From NCBI GenBank assembly GCA_024225875.1, contig JAAEMD010000053.1, positions 1 through 15,366 on the forward strand: a stretch of 15,366 nt of DNA, written 5' to 3'. Positions within the stretch are counted from its first letter, which is position 1; every line of letters starts with the position of its first letter. The notes under the pieces were generated by a model that saw nothing but the letters and a program-made list of their open reading frames with translations, ran no database searches and was not told where the DNA came from. Source of the stretch: a bacterium (GTDB taxonomy: Bacteria > Margulisbacteria > Marinamargulisbacteria > JAAEMD01). The position numbers were made by a program, and so were the translations under genes. This document shows, one piece after another, positions 8,346 to 15,315 of the stretch.

Positions 8346-8462
8346 TATAGCTGGTACAAATTGAACTGTCCGTTTAAATGCCTGAGTGCAGTGTACTTGC
8401 GTACATAAACGAAGTCATTTGAAAACTTTAAGTGTCGGACATTTTATTTTGGAACAGCTATA
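8346..8462 (-). mobile_element. MITE-like palindromic repeat, copy 1 (inverted relative to copies 2 and 3)
   Basis: A 117-base element bounded by TATAGCTGGTACAAA and TTTGGAACAGCTATA. Inside are ACTGTCCG and CGGACA, then a core (GTGCAGTGTACTTGCGTACAT) that is the reverse complement of the core in copies 2 and 3. It has no coding capacity. The TA at both ends fits insertion at TA dinucleotides, as in the IS630/Tc1-mariner group, but the source transposase is not in this window. Confidence 0.8.
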
Positions 8463-8603
8463 AATGATAAAATTTTTGTTAATTTATGCAAAATAATGTA
8501 AACTATTTTAAATATATGATAATAGGATTGTATATCAAAAATAAAAATAAAGGAGCAAGAAAAAAACATAACAAACTAAATATTTTACCTGGAGGAAATC
8601 TGA

Positions 8604-9104
8604 ATGAAAAAATTTTTACTTTTTACCATGATTACTGTTTTTGCTTTTTCCAGCACAGTTTGTGCATTAGATTTAGATGTATTAGCCAATATTGGGGCTA
8701 ACTCAGCTAAATTTTATCTTCCTGTAACAACAGATATAGACTTTTTATTCTCTTTTAATTCAACAGTACCATACCCAGGATTAAAAAGTTCAAATTCTAA
8801 AGAAATAGATTTATCTTTTCTTCTTGGTGCCCGCACTGATATTCCTTTCCTTGGAAAAACAGATATATATATCAGCTGCTCCAAATGGAAAGGATCAATA
8901 AATAATAATAGCGGCAATACTCCAGGCAGCGCTTTACGCCTTGACTCATTAGTAATTGCAAAAAACTGGATGTACCGCTTAACAGACAGAGTAAATATAG
9001 GTTTTTCTGCTATTCTGGCAACATTTATGCTGGAAGATACAAGTGTTGTTAATATACTGCCCAGTGTCTCCCCTGCTATAAGCTGCTCAATAGATATTTT
9101 CTAA
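8604..9104 (+). CDS. Small secreted outer-membrane beta-barrel-like protein
   Basis: 166 residues of no named family. A signal peptide (MKKFLLFTMITVFAFSSTVCA) ends near Ala21. The mature part shows alternating hydrophobic and polar stretches typical of beta-strands (for example KFYLPVTTDIDFLFSF, IDLSFLLGARTDI, TDIYISCSKWKGS, VNIGFSAILATFML). The last strand ends SCSIDIF, and a terminal Phe is the usual outer-membrane assembly signal. The size would suit an eight-stranded barrel; this is inferred. GGAGG eight bases before the ATG supports the start. The gene sits between one MITE copy upstream and two inverted copies downstream, only 24 bases past its stop, and lies between two minus-strand operons, so it may be an inserted unit. 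Confidence 0.75.
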   Translation: MKKFLLFTMITVFAFSSTVCALDLDVLANIGANSAKFYLPVTTDIDFLFSFNSTVPYPGLKSSNSKEIDLSFLLGARTDIPFLGKTDIYISCSKWKGSINNNSGNTPGSALRLDSLVIAKNWMYRLTDRVNIGFSAILATFMLEDTSVVNILPSVSPAISCSIDIF

Positions 9105-9128
9105 GATATGAATCTTCTGAACTGTCCT

Positions 9129-9245
9129 TATAGCTGTTCCAAAGTAAAATGTCCGACACTTAAAGTTTTCAAATGACTTCGTTGATGTACGCCAGTACAC
9201 TGCACTTTCCCATTTAAACGGACACTTCAGTTTGGAACAGCTATA
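9129..9245 (+). mobile_element. MITE-like palindromic repeat, copy 2
   Basis: 117 bases with a perfect 15-base terminal inverted repeat (TATAGCTGTTCCAAA and TTTGGAACAGCTATA). A nested pair TGTCCG/CGGACA lies six bases inside each end, and a central hairpin is formed around ATGTACGCCAGTACAC. It has no ORF of its own. Its last four bases (TATA) are also the first four of copy 3. Confidence 0.85.
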
Positions 9246-9357
9246 GCTGTTCCAAAGTAAAATGTCCGACACTGACGTTTTCAAGTGACTTCGTTGATGT
9301 ACGCCAGTACACTGCACTTCCCCATTTAAACGGACACCTCAATTTGTACCAGCTATA
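9242..9357 (+). mobile_element. MITE-like palindromic repeat, copy 3
   Basis: Directly repeats copy 2 with a few substitutions and a small indel. It starts TATAGCTGTTCCAAA and ends ATTTGTACCAGCTATA. The GTACC variant at this end is the same as at the matching end of copy 1, so copies 1 and 3 are closer to each other at their ends than to copy 2. It shares a TATA junction with copy 2. Confidence 0.85.
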
Positions 9358-9418
9358 TATAAAGGGCAGTTCCTGAAGAAAGCACTTCAAAATACCGAAA
9401 AGGCAGAGGCGTGATCTT

Positions 9419-9444
9419 TTATTATAACAATCAGGTTATTATAA
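9419..9444. other. AT-rich hairpin downstream of guaA
   Basis: TTATTATAAC and GTTATTATAA form a ten-base stem with one mismatch around AATCAG. It is 28 bases beyond the guaA stop. There is no T tract after it on the minus strand, so it is a weak terminator candidate at best. The remaining sequence from 9358 to 9418 shows nothing I recognise. Confidence 0.35.
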
Positions 9445-9471
9445 ATTAATTAATTAACTTAAAATATTATA

Positions 9472-11010
9472 TTATTCCCACTCAATAGTTGATGGAGGTT
9501 TTGAGGAAATATCGTATACTACCCTGTTAATACCCCCGACTTCATTAATTATTCTCGAAGAAATTCTTTCTAATAAATCATATGGTAACCGAGCCCAGTT
9601 AGCAGTCATAGCATCTTCTGAAGTAACTGCTCTTAAAGCTATAGTGTTTAAATAAGTTCTCCCATCACCTTGAACACCAACTGTTTTGACAGGTAAAAGC
9701 ACAGCAAAGGCCTGCCATAACTTCCTGTAATAGCCCGCTGCTTTAATCTCATCCATTACAATTACATCGGCATCCTGCAATATGGCAACCCTGTCAGGAG
9801 TAACCTCGCCTAAAATCCTGATAGCCAGTCCCGGACCGGGAAAAGGCTGTCTGAAAATAATCTCTTCCGGTACGCCTAACTCCAGTCCTACCTTTCTTAC
9901 TTCATCTTTAAACAACTTATTTAATGGTTCTATAATCTTAAAATCCATCTTTTCAGGCAACCCACCGACATTATGATGAGTTTTTATTTTTACCGCTGTT
10001 TTAGATACCCCAACAGTAGCTGATTCAATAACATCAGGATAAAGTGTTCCCTGAGCAAGAAAAGGATACTCACTCTTCAGCTCTTTTGCTTTTTCTTCAA
10101 ATACACGTATAAACTCTTCTCCTATGCGCAGCCTCTTCTCTTCAGGATCTACGACACCTTTGATCTTTTTATAAAAACGTTCAGAGGCATCAATGTGAAT
10201 TAAGTCTATCTTAAATTTATCAGTAAATAATTTCTTTATACGCTCTGCCTCACCTTTTCTCATAAAACCCTGATCAATAAAAACACATAAAAGGCGCTCT
10301 CCTATTGCCCTTTTCAATAGTGCAGCAACAGTAGTTGAATCAACGCCTCCAGATAAAGCACAAAGTATTTTACTGTTTTTAACTTCCGAATTTATAATAT
10401 CCAGCGCTGTCTTAATAAATGATTTCGATGTCCAGTCAGGTTTACAACCACAGATCCTGTGAACAAAATTCTTAATAATTTCAGCACCTCTCGGTGTATG
10501 AACAACTTCCGGATGAAACTGAACACCAAAGAGCCTTTCATGTTTATTACCCATACTGGCAATTGAGCAGTTAGCTGAATGTCCCAGTCTGGCAAATCCA
10601 GTCGGCATACGCATAACATGATCTCCATGACTCATCCAGACAGTCATTTCCAGCCAGAGCCCTTCAAAAAGATCAAAGTTATCATCAATAAACATATTGG
10701 CCTTACCATATTCCTGCTTATCACCTCTAACAACTTCCCCTCCCAGCTGCATTGCCATAAGCTGCATACCATAACAGACACCCAGTACTGGAATACCAAG
10801 TGAGTATATAGCTTTCTCACAAACAGGAGTACCTTCTTTAAAAACAGAAGACGGGCCACCAGAAAGGATAATACCTTTTGGTTTATATTTCTTTTCAATT
10901 TCTTCAACAGTAATAGTATGTGGAACTACTTCTGAATAAACATTTATCTCTCTAATTCTCCTGGCAATTAATTCACTGTATTGCGAACCGAAATCTAAAA
11001 TTATTATCAT
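9472..11010 (-). CDS. guaA: GMP synthase (glutamine-hydrolysing)
   Basis: 512 residues, normal for the two-domain bacterial enzyme. The class I glutaminase domain (about 1-188) has the catalytic triad: VLGVCYGMQLM (Cys79), and FGVQFHPEV (His166, Glu168). The ATP pyrophosphatase domain opens with the PP-loop ALSGGVDSTT (220-225). It is followed by the characteristic AQGTLYPDVIES and HHNVGGLPE segments and a dimerisation domain that ends in KPPSTIEWE, the usual C-terminus. The enzyme aminates XMP to GMP using glutamine and ATP in the cytosol. Its start codon overlaps the guaB3 stop (ATGA), so the two steps from IMP to GMP are translationally coupled. Confidence 0.98.
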   Translation of the reverse strand: MIIILDFGSQYSELIARRIREINVYSEVVPHTITVEEIEKKYKPKGIILSGGPSSVFKEGTPVCEKAIYSLGIPVLGVCYGMQLMAMQLGGEVVRGDKQEYGKANMFIDDNFDLFEGLWLEMTVWMSHGDHVMRMPTGFARLGHSANCSIASMGNKHERLFGVQFHPEVVHTPRGAEIIKNFVHRICGCKPDWTSKSFIKTALDIINSEVKNSKILCALSGGVDSTTVAALLKRAIGERLLCVFIDQGFMRKGEAERIKKLFTDKFKIDLIHIDASERFYKKIKGVVDPEEKRLRIGEEFIRVFEEKAKELKSEYPFLAQGTLYPDVIESATVGVSKTAVKIKTHHNVGGLPEKMDFKIIEPLNKLFKDEVRKVGLELGVPEEIIFRQPFPGPGLAIRILGEVTPDRVAILQDADVIVMDEIKAAGYYRKLWQAFAVLLPVKTVGVQGDGRTYLNTIALRAVTSEDAMTANWARLPYDLLERISSRIINEVGGINRVVYDISSKPPSTIEWE

Positions 11011-12170
11011 CCTTTATACATCCCCAGACCTTGTGCTTTTTGATAAACCTTACCTTCTGTTAATAAAGAAGGTGCAATAACAACATCAATTTCATGCATA
11101 TCTCTAATAGTTTCCGCCCCCAGGGTTGCCAGCGCTGTTTTAACAGCACCTGCAAGATTCATAGAGCCATCATCCGATTTAGAGGGACCCACCAGAATCT
11201 CTTTCAAGGTTCCTGCCTGCCCAACTTTAATACGTGCGCCTCTGGGTAAAATTGCGTTTGGCGTTGCCATACCCCAGTGAAAGCCTCTGCCAGGAGCTTC
11301 TTCAGCCCTGGCAATCGGTGAACCAATCATAACCGCATCAGCCCCGCAGGCCAGTGCTTTACAAATATCTCCGGAATTCACAATTCCACCATCTGCTATT
11401 ACCGGCACATAAGATCCTGTTTCCTCAAAAAAATGATCTCTTGCCAGTGATGCATTAAGCATTGAAGTGCCCATTGGAACGCCAATACCAAGCACCCCTC
11501 TTGTTGTACAGGCTGCACCAGGGCCTATCCCAATAAAAACAGCTTGAATACCAGTTCTCATAAGATCTAAAGTTACTTCATAAGTAGTAGAATTACCTGC
11601 CATTACAGGTATTGGCATCTGTTTACAAAACTCCTGCAGATTAAGATTCCTTTTGATATCTTTTGACTTATGTTTAGTTGAAACAACCGTTGATTGAATA
11701 AGGAAAGCATCTGCACCAGCTTCAGCAGCTGCCGGGCCTAACCAGCCAGCCTGTAAAGGAGTAGAAGACACCACTACCGGACCGCCTGCGGATTTTATTT
11801 CCTTTATTCTTTTCTTTACTAATTCTTCACTGACATTACTTTCCTGATAAATTCTTTGCATTAAAGGAACATAAGCTTCTTTACTTACAGATGCTATCTC
11901 TGACAAAACCTTATCTGCATCCTCATATCTTGTTTGAACACCCTCTAAATTTAATACTCCAACAGCACCATATTTCCCCAAAATACCTGCAGTTTCAGGA
12001 TTCACCACTGAATCCATTGCTGCTGCAAAGACAGGAATATCCATCTTTATACCTGCTATACAGGTTGATATATCCACCAGTTCAGGATCAACAGTAACAG
12101 ATGATGGCACTAATGCAATCTCATCCAGGCCATACGCTCTTAAAAATTCTTTTCTGCTTTTTACAGTCAT
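11007..12170 (-). CDS. guaB3: IMP dehydrogenase, GuaB3 family (no CBS domains)
   Basis: 387 residues; ordinary GuaB is about 490 because of two inserted CBS domains, which are absent here. The TIM-barrel carries the substrate loop and catalytic Cys in GIGPGAACTTRGVLGIGVP, followed by VIADGGI and ACGADAVMIGSPIA. GFHWGMATP and the C-terminal IAPSLLTEGKVYQKAQGLGM are signatures I associate with cyanobacterial GuaB3. Actinobacterial GuaB3 lacks this Cys, so the protein here looks catalytically competent. It should oxidise IMP to XMP with NAD+, feeding GuaA directly downstream. The ATG has AAGGAG eight bases upstream and also overlaps the stop of a 33-codon ORF upstream. With no CBS module, ATP/GTP control through a Bateman domain is not available. 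Confidence 0.95.
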   Translation of the reverse strand: MTVKSRKEFLRAYGLDEIALVPSSVTVDPELVDISTCIAGIKMDIPVFAAAMDSVVNPETAGILGKYGAVGVLNLEGVQTRYEDADKVLSEIASVSKEAYVPLMQRIYQESNVSEELVKKRIKEIKSAGGPVVVSSTPLQAGWLGPAAAEAGADAFLIQSTVVSTKHKSKDIKRNLNLQEFCKQMPIPVMAGNSTTYEVTLDLMRTGIQAVFIGIGPGAACTTRGVLGIGVPMGTSMLNASLARDHFFEETGSYVPVIADGGIVNSGDICKALACGADAVMIGSPIARAEEAPGRGFHWGMATPNAILPRGARIKVGQAGTLKEILVGPSKSDDGSMNLAGAVKTALATLGAETIRDMHEIDVVIAPSLLTEGKVYQKAQGLGMYKG

Positions 12171-12268
12171 TCGGGCTTCTCCTTATTTGGGAAATAATTG
12201 CGACGAATCCTATCATATATAATTAAAGTCTGTCTAATATTTTTTTCCTGTATCTTAAAAAAAGACAT
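12167..12268 (-). CDS. Possible 33-residue small protein or leader ORF before guaB3
   Basis: The ORF begins MSFFKIQEKN and ends NKEKPE. It is basic and Ile-rich, with no signal peptide and no recognised domain. Three signs favour translation: an AAGGA SD six bases before its ATG, an ATGA overlap with the guaB3 start, and its position as first gene of the guaB3-guaA unit. It could be a regulatory leader, a coupling ORF, a small protein, or a chance frame over a promoter. No terminator/antiterminator pair is evident in it. Confidence 0.4.
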   Translation of the reverse strand: MSFFKIQEKNIRQTLIIYDRIRRNYFPNKEKPE

Positions 12269-12406
12269 ATGTTATCCTTAAATATTATGCTCTTAAACAG
12301 GGGCATATTATCGCATAGATCATATTTATTTTTAATATGTATTATTACTATCCTTGAAATATCAAAAAATCTTAAAATACACAAAAAAACAATTTAAAAA
12401 GAGAAA

Positions 12407-12435
12407 TTTAATCATAAGAAAATAAGTGCTATACT
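12407..12435 (+). promoter_or_regulatory. Candidate promoter for the DUF502 gene
   Basis: TATACT (12430-12435), a good -10 match, is preceded by a weak TTTAAT (12407-12412) with 17-base spacing. It would give a leader of about 127 bases. A second possibility is TTGATT at 12496 with TTTATA at 12520. The 12269-12568 stretch is otherwise AT-rich non-coding DNA between divergent genes; I see no riboswitch fold in it. Confidence 0.3.
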
Positions 12436-12568
12436 TAAAGTGAATTTTTCAACAGTTTAAATTAACCCTGGTTCTTGTTAAGCACCTGCTAAAAATTGAT
12501 TATTAAATTTTAAGTATTTTTTATAGCTGACAGAAGTTCAGTAACACAAAATATCCGGAGGATTTTTA

Positions 12569-13255
12569 ATGACAGAAGAAGATATGAATAAACAGGAGAA
12601 CGATATTAATTCAGCTCCAGAAAAAAGCAAAACAAATATCTTTATTAGAAACGCCAGGAATGATTTTCTTTATGGGCTATTCGTTATTTTACCCAGTATA
12701 GCTACCATTGGGATTCTAATTTTCATGATAGATCTGATATCAGGTCCGGTAAGTGTACTTTTTGGCCAGAAAATACCTACAATAGCCAGCTTCTTTATCA
12801 CACTGGTTTTTATAACTACCATCGGAATGGCGGCCAGAAATATTTTAGGCAAAGCTTTATTGTCTTATTTCGAAAATATTATGAACAAAATCCCTATTAT
12901 TAACACAGTTTATAAATCAACAAAACAAATCCTGACTGCATTTTCCTTTAAGAAAAAAGGTCTCCTGTCTGCTGTACTGGTAGAATATCCCAGAAAGGGT
13001 ACCTGGGCCTTAGGGTTCATAACAAAAGAACAGGTATCAGGGCTGATTGATATATATGGTAAAGACCACAGTAAAGATAAGTGTTCGCTTTTTGTACCAA
13101 CAACACCAAACCCTACTTCCGGTTATTACATCTATGTAGATAAAAAAGATATTATAAAGCTGGCATTATCAATTGAAGAGAGTGTGAAGGTATTGATGTC
13201 TGCAGGGGTTGTTGCTCCTGACAGTAATAATGTACCATTAGAAAATCAAAAATAA
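12569..13255 (+). CDS. DUF502 family inner-membrane protein
   Basis: 228 residues. A hydrophilic N-terminus (1-28) precedes two membrane segments (about 33-57, beginning LYGLFVILPSIATIGIL, and 69-92, beginning IPTIASFFITLVFITTIG). Then come the family's conserved cytoplasmic or periplasmic blocks: NKIPIINTVYKSTKQI, VEYPRKGTWALGFIT, and VPTTPNPTSGYYIYV. The C-terminus carries the usual SIEESVKVLMSAGVV. The DUF502 function is not established to my knowledge; I infer only that it is an integral membrane protein. GGAGG eight bases before the ATG supports the start. The stop is followed one base later by a partial tRNA gene. Confidence 0.92.
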   Translation: MTEEDMNKQENDINSAPEKSKTNIFIRNARNDFLYGLFVILPSIATIGILIFMIDLISGPVSVLFGQKIPTIASFFITLVFITTIGMAARNILGKALLSYFENIMNKIPIINTVYKSTKQILTAFSFKKKGLLSAVLVEYPRKGTWALGFITKEQVSGLIDIYGKDHSKDKCSLFVPTTPNPTSGYYIYVDKKDIIKLALSIEESVKVLMSAGVVAPDSNNVPLENQK

Positions 13256-13256
13256 T

Positions 13257-13295
13257 GCGCCCGCAGCTCAATGGATAGAGCATCACTTCGGAGCA
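13257..13295 (+). pseudogene. 5' half of a tRNA-Arg(UCG) gene, 3' half missing
   Basis: GCGCCCG (acceptor strand) is followed by CA, a D-arm GCTC-AATGGATA-GAGC, and then ATCACTTCGGAGC, which resembles the anticodon region of tRNA-Arg(UCG) with loop CTTCGGA. The anticodon stem appears short by about two bases and cannot pair with the following GCAGC. No variable loop, T-arm or CGGGCGC acceptor partner follows. I read it as a truncated tRNA left at the edge of an insertion or rearrangement. There is no 3' half within 2 kb, which argues against a split or intron-containing tRNA. Confidence 0.55.
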
Positions 13296-13406
13296 GCAGC
13301 ACGCTTATTTTAAGCAAAAAAACAACATTGTTCTTTGCCAAAACAAAGCTAAAATTGGTAGTTTTGCTAATTTAATATTTGCTGTGTTTTTTTAGTTTAC
13401 TTGTGA

Positions 13407-13428
13407 TTCGTGCCACTTTCGTACCACT
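13407..13428 (+). repeat. Tandem 11-bp direct repeats
   Basis: TTCGTGCCACT is followed immediately by TTCGTACCACT, differing at one base. Short tandem sites like this, about 110 bases from a tRNA fragment, resemble arm-type binding sites of tyrosine recombinases. No integrase gene is in the window, so this is only suggestive. The stretch 13296-13406 contains AT-rich, weakly palindromic sequence and no ORF I can support. Confidence 0.45.
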
Positions 13429-13486
13429 TTTTAACAAAATATACTTTCGTTTTTCTGCACTGATTATAAAGAAGTCGTTGCGGATT

Positions 13487-14779
13487 CTATTTTTTTAGTG
13501 AATTTCTGAGAATATAGAAGTTACGTTTATTTTTCTTGAAACATCGGACTTCAATACCCCGCTCTTGTAAATATACTGTGCTTAATACGGGTTTAAAAGT
13601 TGTAACCAGAATAAAAATGCCTCCCGGATTTAAATTATCCATTACTTTTTTTGTATACCCCCATACCTCATCAACCTTAAATCCAAGCGCCCAGTTACCT
13701 CCCCCACACTCTATAACTACGTCCGAATCTTTAAGAAAATTCGAATCCATGTTTTTGATATCTATTTTTCCGATTTCTAATTGGCACCGATCGCCTGAAG
13801 AAGGAGAATCTATACATTCACTATTTTTAAAATAAGGTTTATATTTAAAATCATATTCAGCTAATTGAGCAAAAAGGGCGAATTTATCTATTAATACTTG
13901 ATCGGTGATTTCATCATAGATTTTCAGATCGACAATTCCCTTTAATCTTGCAAAACCATTTATATACATATTCATTAAACCATCTGAACTTATATCTGAA
14001 ATCCTGTATCTGGATATGCGCTGATGATGCGCTGATAACACCTTTGTCATGTTTCGGCCAGTTCCTCCGGCAAGTTCAGTGAATTTCAAATTATTTTTTC
14101 CCTTAGCAATGGTTTTAAAATAAATCTGTAAAATGTTATCTATTACCTTATCAACCGGATTATAGATATCTAGATATTTATCAGTATGGTAAGTTAAGCC
14201 CGTCTCAAAATGCTTCAAATAATCATTATCAACATCATCAAAATAGATAGAATTCGCCGTTGTTTCATAATTTCTATTACATTTAATTAATGTCTGAAGG
14301 CAAAGGTAAGTGAGGTGGAAAAAATTATTGGACGCATCAATTTTCACATAGCTAATGGGGGTATTTGTCGTTCCTGTTATGCTTGTAATGGAAAAACAAA
14401 TCGTTTTGATATTTTTCATGTTTCCAAGATCTGTTCCGACCTTCCAGTCTGCTTTAACCTGGGGATTGATAAACTCGAAGGAAAAAACTATTTTTTTATT
14501 CTTTTTTGTATCGTCATAACCCTGGTAATCAAACCCCAAATAACAAAGAGGTATATTTATATCCTGCTTCTCCTCGATTTTTGAATATATTATGGACAGA
14601 AAATCATATGCCGATTCGTAGCCTTTTAGATATTTAGATTTCTTAAGAGCAGGTCTAAATGATTTTTGTAATGTATCTTCAAACAATTGAATAGAAGATT
14701 GCAGTATGTTTAACGCTGATTTTTGAGGTAATGAGACTAGTTTTCTTTTCATAAAATAAAAATTTATCATACTGTTCAT
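13487..14779 (-). CDS. Class I SAM-dependent methyltransferase-like protein
   Basis: 430 residues with no family I can name. The N-terminal half (1-215) is helical then mixed, without a recognised domain. The C-terminal half reads as a Rossmann methyltransferase: motif I FTELAGGTGRNM (233-244), an acidic post-I strand YRISDIS (Asp262), a motif III-like IDIKNMDS (339-346), motif IV SDVVIECGGGNWAL (352-365) and motif V/VI LNPGGIFILVTT (383-394). The substrate is unknown. There is no SD at the ATG; instead the ATG overlaps the stop of the reconstructed small lipoprotein frame (ATGA), so translation is probably coupled. Met10 is an alternative start, also without an SD. It lies in the accessory-looking right end beyond the broken tRNA. 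Confidence 0.75.
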   Translation of the reverse strand: MNSMINFYFMKRKLVSLPQKSALNILQSSIQLFEDTLQKSFRPALKKSKYLKGYESAYDFLSIIYSKIEEKQDINIPLCYLGFDYQGYDDTKKNKKIVFSFEFINPQVKADWKVGTDLGNMKNIKTICFSITSITGTTNTPISYVKIDASNNFFHLTYLCLQTLIKCNRNYETTANSIYFDDVDNDYLKHFETGLTYHTDKYLDIYNPVDKVIDNILQIYFKTIAKGKNNLKFTELAGGTGRNMTKVLSAHHQRISRYRISDISSDGLMNMYINGFARLKGIVDLKIYDEITDQVLIDKFALFAQLAEYDFKYKPYFKNSECIDSPSSGDRCQLEIGKIDIKNMDSNFLKDSDVVIECGGGNWALGFKVDEVWGYTKKVMDNLNPGGIFILVTTFKPVLSTVYLQERGIEVRCFKKNKRNFYILRNSLKK

Positions 14780-14969
14780 TTATTTGCAATTAATTTATCC
14801 ACAGCGCCGCACTTCCCGACCCCCCCTGGCCCCTTCCCTATTAACTGTAATGCCTTAATCTGATCGGCTGTAAGCGTTTCTCACCAGGCTCCTTTTCTAA
14901 AGATTTTGTGCAACTAATTGCCGTAAACAAGCCCAATACTAATATACCCGATAATATTCTTTTTAACAT
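14776..14969 (-). pseudogene. Small lipoprotein gene with an apparent -1 frameshift
   Basis: A strong GGAGG SD precedes the ATG at 14969. The frame gives MLKRILSGILVLGLFTAISC, a signal peptide with lipobox TAISC, then TKSLEKEPGEK. It then runs into a non-homologous tail and stops at 14841 (42 residues in total). One extra A in the GAGAAAC run would move translation into the open frame that continues TLTADQIKALQLIGKGPGG and VGKCGAVDKLIANK and stops at 14776. That stop overlaps the methyltransferase ATG, which is good evidence that the restored frame (64 residues) was the original. A G7 run (minus strand, 14820-14826) codes for the PGGV part and could itself be unstable. It is a pseudogene, a sequencing error, or a slippage-controlled gene. 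Confidence 0.6.
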
Positions 14970-14993
14970 TTTTCTCCCTCCTGCAATTGTAGT

Positions 14994-15098
14994 CTACCGT
15001 AAAAATAAATCCATAAGATGATCTTCAAACTTCGACAAAACATCTTTGATTTCGGTGATATCTCCGATTAAGGCATCTTTATTATTTAATAATCCCAT
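14994..15098 (-). CDS. Possible 34-residue small ORF / orphan C-terminal fragment
   Basis: MGLLNNKDALIGD opens a short frame with an AAGGG SD about nine bases upstream; it ends HLMDLFLR with a TAG. The frame is open further upstream to 15182 without another ATG, reading as plausible protein (KHFGAFVCVVYRHTGIVVKG). It could therefore be the C-terminus of a longer gene whose N-terminus has been replaced by the ORF6N fragment. The last part (DITEIKDVLSKFEDHL) would form an amphipathic helix. I do not recognise a family. Confidence 0.35.
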   Translation of the reverse strand: MGLLNNKDALIGDITEIKDVLSKFEDHLMDLFLR

Positions 15099-15132
15099 AC
15101 CGAAATACCCTTTTACCACAATACCTGTATGT

Positions 15133-15315
15133 CTATATACTACACACACAAAAGCACCGAAGTGTTTTGTCTGCGTTTCTTTTCATAGCTTTATTAAGGT
15201 TTTTTGTTTCTACTTGATAAAGTTCAGCAAGATAACGATCCAGCATAACTTTTAATCCTCGTATCTCGTATATTTTAGAGGCTGTGTTTTCTTGTTCTAC
15301 TATTGCTAAATCCAT
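15133..15315 (-). pseudogene. Truncated ORF6N-domain protein
   Basis: 60 residues from an ATG with an AAAGGAA SD. Residues 14-49 match the start of the ORF6N domain (KIYEIRGLKVMLDRYLAELY followed by QVETKNLNKAMKRN), a DNA-binding-associated domain common in phage and mobile-element proteins. Homology stops at KRN, where intact proteins continue with IERFPEDFMF. Here 11 unrelated residues follow and a TAG ends the frame. The coding signal then continues in another frame. This is a broken phage or mobile-element remnant; the direction of truncation is inferred from the family. Confidence 0.65.

Noticed and set aside
8262..8603. Mg2+ riboswitch (M-box) or other structured leader before mgtE
   Set aside because: Only 84 bases lie between the MITE and the mgtE start, too short for an M-box, and no conserved blocks are seen.
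8486..8701. 71-codon plus-strand frame overlapping the outer-membrane protein start
   Set aside because: Runs through the SD and signal-peptide codons of the better supported gene at 8604 in another frame; no SD of its own.
9087..9317. 76-codon minus-strand frame with an internal repeated sequence
   Set aside because: It only translates the two tandem MITE copies; the protein repeat reflects the DNA repeat.
8346..9357. CRISPR array
   Set aside because: The three repeats are long, palindromic, in both orientations and not regularly spaced.
13296..13486. Integron attC-like site
   Set aside because: Some imperfect palindromy (GCCAAAAC with GTTTTGC) but no paired RYYYAAC/GTTRRRY core boxes could be identified.
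13257..13500. Split or intron-containing tRNA-Arg
   Set aside because: No 3' half with a T-arm and CGGGCGC acceptor strand is found downstream, including beyond typical group I intron length.
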